Assembly: GCA_002731775.1 (NCBI GenBank)
Contig: PCCP01000065.1
Coordinates: 1-48,101, forward strand
DNA length: 48,101 bases
Source of the DNA: Gammaproteobacteria bacterium
GTDB lineage: Bacteria; Pseudomonadota; Gammaproteobacteria; Pseudomonadales; Pseudohongiellaceae
Direction: 5' to 3'
Below, one piece after another: positions 37,256-45,535 of the stretch. How positions within the stretch are numbered: the stretch's first letter is position 1; every line of letters begins with the position of its first letter. The position numbers and the translations under genes are program-made. The notes under the pieces were generated by a model. It was given only the letters and a program-made list of their open reading frames with translations, was not told the DNA's origin and ran no database searches.

Positions 37256-37957
37256 ATGAAAACAATTTTTATTAAAGAATTGCCAGGTATAGGCGCGCTC
37301 GTGTTATTCCTTGCAGCTGGTGCGGCAGCCCAGGGTGATATCGATCTGGAAAATGACGACGATCGCATCGCTTATTCGATAGGTGCAAACATCGGTCAAA
37401 ACCTGATCGAACAGCAGATTCTCGATGGTATCAACCTGGGCAGTTTTATCGTTGGCTTACAAGATGCGGTTGCCGGTACCGTCAAGCTGAGTAATGAGGA
37501 GTTATTTTCGGCAATACAAATGTATCAACAACGGGCACAGGAAACAGCACAGGTAACCCTGGCTGATAATCTGGCAGCGAGCGAAGAATTTTTGCGTCAA
37601 AATGCGGGCAGGGAGGGGGTTGTCAGTCTCGATTCCGGCCTACAATATTTGATTCTGACATCGGGTCCGGCTGATGGCGCCTCGCCTTCAGTCGATGAAG
37701 CCGTGCTTGCCCACTACCACGGCACCCTCACCGACGGCACCGTATTCGATAGCTCCGTCGATCGCGGCGAACCGGCTCAGTTTGGCCTCTCGCAAGTAAT
37801 CTCCGGTTGGACCGAGGCATTGCAGCTGATGAAGGTAGGTGACAAGTGGCGCCTTTTCATTCCACCGGCTATGGCTTACGGCACCTCTTCGCCGACCCCG
37901 GCGATACCGCCTAATTCGGCATTGATATTCGATGTCGAGTTGCTTGAAATACGTTAA
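37256..37957 (+). CDS. FKBP-type peptidyl-prolyl isomerase, exported
   Basis: A Mip/FklB-type isomerase of 233 residues. The signal peptide (MKTIFIKELPGIGALVLFLAAGAAAQG) is followed by an N-terminal dimerisation domain (IAYSIGANIGQNLIEQQI) and the FKBP domain with VLAHYHGTLTDGTVFDSSVDRGEPAQFGLSQVISGWTEAL and IPPNSALIFDVELLEI. AAGGGAAATGGT precedes the ATG at 37256; an upstream in-frame start (37229) would spoil the signal peptide. It likely assists folding in the periplasm. Confidence 0.9.
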   Translation: MKTIFIKELPGIGALVLFLAAGAAAQGDIDLENDDDRIAYSIGANIGQNLIEQQILDGINLGSFIVGLQDAVAGTVKLSNEELFSAIQMYQQRAQETAQVTLADNLAASEEFLRQNAGREGVVSLDSGLQYLILTSGPADGASPSVDEAVLAHYHGTLTDGTVFDSSVDRGEPAQFGLSQVISGWTEALQLMKVGDKWRLFIPPAMAYGTSSPTPAIPPNSALIFDVELLEIR

Positions 37958-38081
37958 TTTGTATCGCGGCCTGGATTCATGCCTGATCGTTGTAAAATGA
38001 TCGCTGTCCGAGGCGATGACAGTGCAAGCTTTAACGATGAATTATAGGTTTTCCTGAGGCAGTAACCCGCTTCCACAAGCG

Positions 38082-40109
38082 TTAAATAATCCCTGTCTGT
38101 TTTTTCAAATTCCGGATTAGAAATCTTACTGGATTGAGCGCCTCGGTGGCGGCTGCGCTAATCGGTATGTTTTCTCCATTTATCAAACTGGCGAGGTACT
38201 CGGCGCTAAGCGGACAACTGGCGAGACCGTTGGAGGCGTGGGCCGTGTTGATATAGAGACCTCGATGGTGGATTGCGTTTTCTGTAGTTGCTGCGATGGG
38301 GATGGAAAACTGCGTGCGGGCATTATCGGTTAATGCGCCAAATCTCGATTGTATCGCTACGGTATTTGCGACCGGCCCGACCACGGGAAGATGGTCTGGA
38401 GAATTACAGCGCACCGAGGCCCGTGCCTGCGCGATACTCGAAGACAAAACCTGGCGCTCCTCGAAGAGGGTCGAAGCAAGCCTGATATTCTCCAGATTTT
38501 CATTGTCTTCAATGTCGAGATTGGAGGCATCACCGCCATAACTTGCGGAGACAGTGTGGGAGTTTTCGTGGAGCGGGAATACGCTGCGCTCACCACTGAC
38601 CACCAGCTTCAACGCTTCGCTGTGCTTGCTGCCGGCAATTTCGGTGACTTGACCCCGAATACCCTGCAATGGAATTGCAGCAGTTTGTTGAAACTGCCCG
38701 GCCCGATAACTGTTCGCGATGACAACAACGCTGGTTTCACCGGCCACCGGAATTCCATCGGCGCCCAGGGCAGACCAGGTATCTCGCCCACGGCGCAGGC
38801 TGGTGATAGGGGTCGAACAACGCAGGTGAATGTTTGGGTGTGACACATAGGCACGGCAGAGAGAGAGGGGATTTACCCAGCCGCCATTGGGGAGGTACCA
38901 GGCGCTATCTACCAGAGCCATGCCGGCGGCGATGGTAGCATCGGCTCGGGACATCGGCGCGATCACTGCTGGTGAGTACAGTGCGTCGAGGTCGGCGTCG
39001 GATATTTTGTGACGCCCCTTCATGGCGCTGCCCAGCTGCAACACGCCGCATTTCCGCCAAAGCAAGTCGGAGGATATGGCCAGCTGATCGAATTGCCTGT
39101 GGGCAAAAAGGAAACAATGGAGGAAATACTCTGCTACGGGCGAAGCCTGTTTGAAGAGTCGACAGCGCAGCGCGAGTTGGCTATTGCCGGACGCGCCGCT
39201 AGCTAATTCGGCACCACCCTCGCATAGCGTCACCTGCCAGCCCCGCTGTGCCAGACTGTAGGCAGTGCTACAACCGGCGAGGCCAGCCCCGACGACCAGC
39301 GCGGTTCTACTGCTAGCATAACCAGATACGGCAGCAGGGTCGAGGAGTGTAAACCACGGTCTGGTTTCGGTATCCGTGGTGGCGGCATAATTGTCGGCGA
39401 GCCTGGCGCCGAGCATATGCCGTTTACGACCAAAGCCCGGTAATTTTCTTACGATGAAACCGGCGCCTTGCAAATTCTTACGCACCTTGCCGGCGACACT
39501 GTAACTACTAACAGTCGTATCCGAATTGCTGCATCGGGCCAGCAACTCGAACAGCCCCAGTTCCCATAACTGCGGATTCGACTGAGGGCTGAAGCCATCG
39601 AGGAACCAGGCGTGGATTCGGGATCTGTCAAATCGCGGCCGGTTCTGTAGCTGGACGTAGGCATCGCCATAATACAAATCCAAAATCACATGATCCGACA
39701 GGCAAAGCCGGTGACAGCCACCACTGTGATCGGGGTAAACCTGTTGCAGTTGCTGGCACCAGGGCTGCAGCTGGGGCCATTGTGCGTGTACCCGTTTCAA
39801 GGTAGTAGTGCTTAAGGGGTATCGTTCAAATGCCAGGTAATGCAGCTGGGCAGGTCGCACCGTCGCCTGTTGCCAGGCTTGCCATACTTGTAGAAAATTG
39901 AGGCCACTACCGAAGCCCAACTCACCGATAGTGAAGGTTCGGGCGGTAGTCGATAGCAGCCGCCAGCGCTGTTCGAGCTTGTTGGCCGCCAGGAATACAT
40001 GCTGGCTCTCGGCACACTCATCCCCGCGGGAATAGTAGACATCACCGAATTTTAACGAAAAGGGTAAACCCGTTTTCAGCCAGCTAATGGGTGCATTGTG
40101 AATCTTCAT
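38082..40109 (-). CDS. mnmC: bifunctional tRNA mnm5s2U34 enzyme MnmC
   Basis: MnmC completes the mnm5s2U wobble modification of tRNA. The 675-residue protein joins two enzymes. The N-terminal methyltransferase (about 1-250) has FTIGELGFGSGLNFLQVWQ and IHAWFLDGFSPQSNPQLW. The C-terminal FAD oxidase (from about 265) has ALVVGAGLAGCSTAYSLAQRGW, LASGASGNSQLALRCRLF and, near the end, GLYINTAHASNGLASCPLSAE. Start ATG at 40109. Both halves look intact. The enzyme acts on tRNA-Lys, whose gene is also in this window. Confidence 0.95.
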   Translation of the reverse strand: MKIHNAPISWLKTGLPFSLKFGDVYYSRGDECAESQHVFLAANKLEQRWRLLSTTARTFTIGELGFGSGLNFLQVWQAWQQATVRPAQLHYLAFERYPLSTTTLKRVHAQWPQLQPWCQQLQQVYPDHSGGCHRLCLSDHVILDLYYGDAYVQLQNRPRFDRSRIHAWFLDGFSPQSNPQLWELGLFELLARCSNSDTTVSSYSVAGKVRKNLQGAGFIVRKLPGFGRKRHMLGARLADNYAATTDTETRPWFTLLDPAAVSGYASSRTALVVGAGLAGCSTAYSLAQRGWQVTLCEGGAELASGASGNSQLALRCRLFKQASPVAEYFLHCFLFAHRQFDQLAISSDLLWRKCGVLQLGSAMKGRHKISDADLDALYSPAVIAPMSRADATIAAGMALVDSAWYLPNGGWVNPLSLCRAYVSHPNIHLRCSTPITSLRRGRDTWSALGADGIPVAGETSVVVIANSYRAGQFQQTAAIPLQGIRGQVTEIAGSKHSEALKLVVSGERSVFPLHENSHTVSASYGGDASNLDIEDNENLENIRLASTLFEERQVLSSSIAQARASVRCNSPDHLPVVGPVANTVAIQSRFGALTDNARTQFSIPIAATTENAIHHRGLYINTAHASNGLASCPLSAEYLASLINGENIPISAAATEALNPVRFLIRNLKKQTGII

Positions 40110-40311
40110 GGTTTATTTCGTGCCCGTGCCGGGTATTTCGTTGTGGATCCAGGTAATCATCCGCTGCTCAGCCTACTCGCTTCTGCGGTGACAGGACAAG
40201 CATCTTGGGGGGAAGTCTGGATGTCGCTGCCGTGGCAGGATTGGGGTAAAATACACTTTTCCCTTATACAGTCGTTATAAACAAGACAGGACAAAGAACA
40301 GGACCTCTTAG

Positions 40312-41410
40312 ATGTTGGAAATAAACAGTCAATTGACCAAGTTGAAACAGTTAGGCGAAAGAACAGACAGTCTCAGGGGGTATCTTTGACTATGACACCA
40401 AGAAGGATCGGCTCGCGGAAGTAGAGCTGGAATTGGGTGAGTCCACGGTTTGGGAAAAATCGGAATACGCACAATCCCTGGGTAAGGAGCGGTCGAAGCT
40501 GGAAACGGTAGTGCTTACCATAGACAAGTTGACCACTGGCATTACTGAAGTCGAAGATTTGTTGAAACTGGCGCAGGAAGAGTCCGACCAGGAACTTCAT
40601 GATGAGGCGAATTCTGATCTCGAGGCCCTGCGAGCACAGCTGGAACGGCTTGAATTTCAACGTATGTTTGCCGGTGAGATGGATGCTGCGAATGCCTATC
40701 TGGATATCCAGGCCGGTTCCGGCGGCACCGAAGCCCAGGACTGGGCTGAGATGTTGTTGCGCATGTACCTGCGCTGGAGTGAAAACAAGGGCTATGCGAC
40801 GGAGTTAGTGGAAGTATCCGGTGGCGATGTCGCCGGCATCAAGAGTGCGACGGTTCACATCAGCGGTGACTATGCCTTCGGCTGGCTGAGAACCGAGATT
40901 GGTGTACATCGCCTGGTACGGAAATCCCCGTTCGACTCCGGTAGTAGGCGTCATACTTCTTTTGCCTCGGTGTTTGTGGCGCCGGAAATAGATGATGACA
41001 TCAAAATAGATCTGGATATGTCGAAGGTCCGCATCGATACTTATCGTGCCAGTGGCGCCGGCGGTCAGCATGTCAATAAAACCGATTCCGCGGTCCGGCT
41101 TACCCACGAGCCCAGCGGCGTCGTAGTGCAGTGTCAAAATCAGCGTTCACAGCACAAGAATAAGGACATGGCGATTAAACAGCTGAAGGCGAAGTTATAC
41201 GAATTGGAAGATATCAAGCGCAAGGAAAAAATGCAGTCGGTGGAGGCCGCCAAGGCCGATATAGGATGGGGCAGCCAGATTCGCTCCTACGTGCTGGATG
41301 CGTCTCGCATCAAGGATCTGCGCACGAATGTGGAAGTGACGAACACCGCTGCGGTACTGGACGGTGATCTGGATAAATTTATGGAAGCAAGCCTGAAAAT
41401 GGGGCTGTAG
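40312..41410 (+). CDS. prfB: peptide chain release factor 2, with programmed +1 frameshift
   Basis: RF2 ends translation at UGA and UAA. The gene begins at ATG 40312 and reads 25 codons before an in-frame TGA at 40387-40389; a +1 shift on CTT then continues with GAC, giving about 365 residues. The RF2 tripeptide SPF ([10 protein letters not shown]), which reads the stop codon, and the GGQ hydrolysis motif ([18 protein letters not shown]) are intact. The shift allows RF2 to control its own level. lysS follows after 17 bases, a conserved pair. Confidence 0.96.
40371..40390 (+). promoter_or_regulatory. prfB programmed frameshift site
   Basis: AGGGGG, an internal Shine-Dalgarno-like sequence, is followed by TAT, the slippery CTT and the stop TGA, then C. 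This is the canonical RF2 autoregulatory site: low RF2 makes the ribosome pause at TGA and slip forward one base. Confidence 0.95.
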
Positions 41411-41427
41411 AACAATAGTAGGAAACC

Positions 41428-42942
41428 ATGACCGAAGAAGAGTCTGAGGAAAAGTCTGAGCCGAGCGAAGACGAAAACAAGTTGATCGCACAGCGTCGAC
41501 TGAAACTGGATGCAATTCGCCAACTGGGGCAGGCCTATCCCAATGACTTCAATCGTAAAAACACGGCGGCCCAATTAGTCGCCGATTTCGGTGACAAGGA
41601 CAGGGATGAACTTGCCGCAATTTCGGCGCAAACCGCAGTGGCGGGGCGCATAGTGCGGATGCGTGGCCCCTTCGTGGTGATTCAGGACGGCAGTGGCCAA
41701 TTTCAGCTGTACTTAAATAATAAGTCATTTGCAGGGGCAGAGGCCGAACTGCTAAAGACTCTGGATTTAGGCGACATCATCGGCGCGGAGGGCGAAATAT
41801 TCCGAACTGGCAAGGGTGAACTCAGTGTCCGCGTCGCCAGCTTTCGCCTACTGAGCAAGTCCTTGCGCCCGCTGCCGGATAAATACAAGGGGCTGACAGA
41901 TACGGAGATGCGCTACCGCCAGCGCTATGTGGATCTGATCGTTAATGAGCAATCTCGCGATTTGTTCGTCGCCCGCTCTCGAATCGTCCGCTTCATTCGG
42001 CAATACTTCGAGGAATTGGGGTTCATGGAAGTGGAGACACCGATGATGCAAATCATTCCCGGTGGTGCCACGGCACGCCCCTTCATTACCCATCACAATG
42101 CCCTGGATCAGGACATGTACCTGCGAGTCGCCCCTGAGCTTAATCTCAAGCGCCTGGTGGTGGGCGGGTTTGAAAAGGTATTCGAGCTGAACCGGAATTT
42201 TCGAAACGAAGGCCTGTCCACCCGCCATAACCCCGAATTCACCATGCTGGAATTTTACCAGGCCTATGCCCGTTACCAGGATTTGATGGATCTCACGGAA
42301 GACCTGTTTCGGAAAATTGCGCTTGAGTTGACTGGGAAACTTCAGATCAGCTACCAGGGCTCCAGCTATGATCTGTCCCGACCCTTCACCAGGCTCACGG
42401 TGAAGGACGCGATACGGGAGTATTGTCAGCTCGATGCAGAGGCCTCTTTTGCCGACAAGGAAGCGGTGCTGGCCATGGCCAATGCCCTCGATGTTCACTT
42501 CGATGAGGCTTGGCCCAAGGGCAAGATCGTGATGGAGATATTCGAGCAGAAGGTAGAAGCTCAGCTGGATCAGCCCACCTTCATCACCGAGTACCCCATT
42601 GAGGTTTCGCCGTTGGCGAGATGCAACGAAACCGATCCGGAAGTCACCGATCGTTTTGAGCTGATCATCGCCGGGCGGGAGCTGGCCAATGGCTTTTCAG
42701 AATTGAATGACCCGGAAGATCAGGCGCGGCGCTTCCAGGCGCAAGTGGCACAAAAAGAATCCGGCGATACCGAGGCCATGCACTACGACCACGACTATGT
42801 GACCGCCCTCGAATATGGGATGCCGCCCACCGCCGGCGAAGGCATCGGCATCGATCGCCTGGTGATGTTGTTTACCGACTCGCCATCGATTAAAGATGTG
42901 CTGCTGTTCCCCCATATGCGACCACAACATGACGATGAATGA
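41428..42942 (+). CDS. lysS: lysyl-tRNA synthetase, class II
   Basis: LysRS charges tRNA-Lys. The 504-residue protein has the OB-fold anticodon domain ([20 protein letters not shown]), motif 1 near [10 protein letters not shown], motif 2 [24 protein letters not shown] and motif 3 [24 protein letters not shown]. The N-terminal 20 residues are acidic and poorly conserved ([15 protein letters not shown]). The 3' end overlaps ung by about 14 bases. It is the classic prfB-lysS operon. Confidence 0.97.
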   Translation: MTEEESEEKSEPSEDENKLIAQRRLKLDAIRQLGQAYPNDFNRKNTAAQLVADFGDKDRDELAAISAQTAVAGRIVRMRGPFVVIQDGSGQFQLYLNNKSFAGAEAELLKTLDLGDIIGAEGEIFRTGKGELSVRVASFRLLSKSLRPLPDKYKGLTDTEMRYRQRYVDLIVNEQSRDLFVARSRIVRFIRQYFEELGFMEVETPMMQIIPGGATARPFITHHNALDQDMYLRVAPELNLKRLVVGGFEKVFELNRNFRNEGLSTRHNPEFTMLEFYQAYARYQDLMDLTEDLFRKIALELTGKLQISYQGSSYDLSRPFTRLTVKDAIREYCQLDAEASFADKEAVLAMANALDVHFDEAWPKGKIVMEIFEQKVEAQLDQPTFITEYPIEVSPLARCNETDPEVTDRFELIIAGRELANGFSELNDPEDQARRFQAQVAQKESGDTEAMHYDHDYVTALEYGMPPTAGEGIGIDRLVMLFTDSPSIKDVLLFPHMRPQHDDE

Positions 42943-43654
42943 GAACCACCTTAGGGTTCACCGGGAACTCAAGCTGGCAGATTCCTGGAAGCAACATTTG
43001 CTGTCGGAATTTGCTGCGCAATATATGGCCAGTCTGCGGCAGTTCTTATTGCAGGAGAAAGCCAAGGGCAAGCGCATCTTTCCTCCAGGCAAGGTCATAT
43101 TCAAGGCTCTCGACAGCACCGATTTCGACGCGGTCAAGATTGTTATCCTCGGTCAGGATCCCTACCATGGACCGGGGCAGGCCCACGGGCTCTGTTTTTC
43201 AGTCGAGCCCGGGGTTGCGGTGCCACCCTCACTGCTCAATATTTATAAGGAGCTACATGCGGACACCGGTTTCACCATCCCTGAGCACGGCTGTCTTCAC
43301 CATTGGGCGGAGGAGGGTGTCTTACTGTTAAATTCAGTATTGACCGTCGAAGCAGGTAGGGCCGCCTCCCATCAAGGCATCGGCTGGGAGCAGTTCACCG
43401 ACAAAATCATCGATCTGTTGACTCGGGAAAAACAAGGCATCGTCTTTATTTTATGGGGTGCTTACGCGCAGAAGAAAGGCGCCATGATAGACCGCCGGCG
43501 GCACCTGGTGTTGCAGTCACCGCATCCGTCGCCGTTGTCCGCCAGCCGGGGTTTCTTCGGCAACAAGCATTTCTCGCGAGCCAACGAATATCTCCTGAGC
43601 CATGGCCGCAGCGGTGTCGACTGGCAGTTACCGATGACGGTGGAAGCGGCTTGA
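42929..43654 (+). CDS. ung: uracil-DNA glycosylase Ung
   Basis: Ung removes uracil from DNA, starting base excision repair. The protein is about 241 residues. [18 protein letters not shown] holds the catalytic Asp (DPYH), [11 protein letters not shown] the uracil-binding Asn, and [23 protein letters not shown] the catalytic His loop. ATGs at 42929 and 42935 are both possible; both lie inside lysS, so translation is probably coupled. The frame opens earlier at 42896 but that part only repeats lysS bases. Family 1 Ung, normal length. Confidence 0.95.
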   Translation: MTMNENHLRVHRELKLADSWKQHLLSEFAAQYMASLRQFLLQEKAKGKRIFPPGKVIFKALDSTDFDAVKIVILGQDPYHGPGQAHGLCFSVEPGVAVPPSLLNIYKELHADTGFTIPEHGCLHHWAEEGVLLLNSVLTVEAGRAASHQGIGWEQFTDKIIDLLTREKQGIVFILWGAYAQKKGAMIDRRRHLVLQSPHPSPLSASRGFFGNKHFSRANEYLLSHGRSGVDWQLPMTVEAA

Positions 43655-43675
43655 ACCAGAGAGTAACGGAGCAAC

Positions 43676-44902
43676 ATGACTGAGGATAATTGCGTCATCG
43701 TCGGCGCCAGCCATGCCGGTACCACGCTGGCGCTGCAGCTACGGAGGGAAGGCTGGCGCGGGAAAATCCAGCTCATCAGCGCGGAGCATGAGCTGCCCTA
43801 TCATCGTCCGCCACTCTCCAAGGATTTGCTGTCTGGCGCGAAGACGCTGGATGGAATTCGGCTACGGCCGGCGCAGGTATTTGTAGATAATGATGTCGAT
43901 CTGTTGCTGGGGACACGGGTTGAAAAAATCGACACAGCGAGCCATCTGGTACGGCTGGCTGATGGCCGCGAACTGAAATATGACAAGCTGGCGCTTTGCA
44001 CCGGTGCCACGGTAAGGAAACTTTCCCTGGGACAATCCCTCGATCATATCTTCACGATTCGCTCCCATGCAGACACCGCGACCTTGGCGAGTCATATCGA
44101 ACCCGGCAAGAAGGCCATTGTCATCGGTGCCGGCTATATCGGCCTGGAAGCGGCGGCCGTGCTCGCGAGTAAGGGCTTGCAGCTGACGGTGCTGGAAATG
44201 GCGGAGCGGGTTCTGCAACGGGTAACCAGCACCACCATGTCCACCTACATGATCCAATTACACAGGCAGCACGGTGTCAATATCGTGACTTCTGCGGCGG
44301 TAGTCGATATCCAGGGTGCTGCCGCCGTGGAGAAAGTTGTGTGTGCCGATGGCAAGGAATACCAGGCGGATTTCCTTGTCGTGGGGATCGGCGTAGACCC
44401 GGAGACCGAGTTGGCAAAAGCCGCTGGCCTGGAAATCGATGACGGCATCGTCGTCGATGAATTTGCTCGCAGCAGTTGCACTGATGTCTATGCGGCGGGT
44501 GACTGTACCGTACACCCCAGTCTGATTTACGACCGGCGCATACGCTTGGAGTCGGTGCAAAATGCCAATGACCAGGGCCGGGTGGTGGCGGCGAATATCT
44601 GCGGCAAACAAATCGCCTACGATGCGGTGCCCTGGTTCTGGTCAGATCAGTATGATATCAAGTTGCAGATGGTGGGGCTCAATGCAGGTTATGACGAGGT
44701 CGTCTGCCGGGGTGACAGCAGCAACCACGATGGATCCGGTTTTGCCCTGTTCTATTTAAAAGATTCCGTGCTGATCGCCGCCGACTGTGTGAGCCGCCCG
44801 AAGGAGTTTGTAGTCGCCAAGCATCTGGTCAAGAACCGGATCAGGCTCGCAGCTAGTGTACTGCAGGACGAAGCGATAGAGCCGGTGAATTTCGCGCCTT
44901 AA
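43676..44902 (+). CDS. FAD-dependent ferredoxin/rubredoxin reductase-like oxidoreductase
   Basis: A 408-residue flavoprotein of the BenC/PuR/rubredoxin-reductase type that moves electrons from NAD(P)H to a small iron-sulfur protein. FAD-binding motifs are VIVGASHAGTTLALQLR near the N-terminus and VYAAGDC; the NAD(P)H-binding loop is VIGAGYIGLEAAAVLASKG. RPPLSKDLL is a conserved FAD contact, and the C-terminal reductase domain follows from about 320. No ferredoxin, rubredoxin, P450 or dioxygenase is nearby, so the partner is unknown. GGAG lies just before the ATG. Confidence 0.85.
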   Translation: MTEDNCVIVGASHAGTTLALQLRREGWRGKIQLISAEHELPYHRPPLSKDLLSGAKTLDGIRLRPAQVFVDNDVDLLLGTRVEKIDTASHLVRLADGRELKYDKLALCTGATVRKLSLGQSLDHIFTIRSHADTATLASHIEPGKKAIVIGAGYIGLEAAAVLASKGLQLTVLEMAERVLQRVTSTTMSTYMIQLHRQHGVNIVTSAAVVDIQGAAAVEKVVCADGKEYQADFLVVGIGVDPETELAKAAGLEIDDGIVVDEFARSSCTDVYAAGDCTVHPSLIYDRRIRLESVQNANDQGRVVAANICGKQIAYDAVPWFWSDQYDIKLQMVGLNAGYDEVVCRGDSSNHDGSGFALFYLKDSVLIAADCVSRPKEFVVAKHLVKNRIRLAASVLQDEAIEPVNFAP

Positions 44903-44912
44903 CAGCGAAGGC

Positions 44913-45269
44913 CTAATCGCCACTATAGATACAGGCGCTGGTACAGGTTTCCCGAATTTCTATCTCGCGTAGTTCGGCTAGTGCCGGTTTTAGTTGTTGC
45001 CAGATCCAGCGCGCGATGTTTTCGCTGGTAGGATTCTCCAGTCCTTCGATGTCGTTAAGATAGTAATGGTCCAGTTGTCGATGGATGGCGCTATAGGCCG
45101 CGCCGATGCCGGCGAAATCCATGACCCAGCCACTGCTCTCACCGACATCGCCCTCCAGCGTTATCTTGACGGCGAAGGAATGTCCATGCAGCCTGGCGCA
45201 CTTGTGCTCCGCTGGGACGTTGGGGAGACGGTGCGCCGCCTCGAAACTAAATTCTTTGGATATCTTCAC
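44913..45269 (-). CDS. queD: 6-carboxytetrahydropterin synthase QueD
   Basis: QueD turns dihydroneopterin triphosphate into 6-carboxytetrahydropterin, the step before QueE. The 118-residue protein has zinc-binding H13 (EAAHRLP) and H28/H30 (LHGHSF), the catalytic C24 (HKCARLHGH) and the late LENPTSENIARWIW. The start is GTG at 45269. It stands apart from queE and queC (27184-28563), which is common in Pseudomonadales. The gene ends 10 bases from the ferredoxin-reductase gene, facing it. Confidence 0.93.
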   Translation of the reverse strand: MKISKEFSFEAAHRLPNVPAEHKCARLHGHSFAVKITLEGDVGESSGWVMDFAGIGAAYSAIHRQLDHYYLNDIEGLENPTSENIARWIWQQLKPALAELREIEIRETCTSACIYSGD

Positions 45270-45477
45270 AACTGATTCTTCTTAGCAACCCAGGGGCGCA
45301 ACATACTACCAGGGCGGCCTCATATCAATAAGTTAAACTTGACGGCTTGCGGGCTGAAAGCAGATCAGGGCGCGAACTGGCGGGAAAATAGGGGATGCTC
45401 CGAAAGCTTAGCCGGAGACATCAAACAAGCTGAGCACGCCGGCCCAGTGTGCCGTTTTATGTACAGATTCTTTGGCA

Positions 45478-45483
45478 TATAAT
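45478..45483 (+). promoter_or_regulatory. possible -10 box for the cyclase gene
   Basis: TATAAT lies 52 bases before the cyclase ATG, with a weak -35 (TTTTAT at 45455-45460, 17-base spacing). Upstream, CTCCG and CGGAG near 45399-45417 can pair, which may be a small RNA or DNA element; I do not recognise a riboswitch. Confidence 0.4.
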
Positions 45484-45535
45484 GAGGCTATAAAATTAAT
45501 CCTCGCCCTAGCACTGAATCTGCCGCTGGCACTGT

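Noticed and set aside
40312..40389. prfB as a pseudogene because of the in-frame TGA
   Set aside because: The context is the canonical RF2 frameshift signal and the +1 frame is fully intact.
45380..45470. Cyclic-di-GMP riboswitch before the cyclase
   Set aside because: A small stem is present, but none of the conserved GEMM-type bases could be matched.
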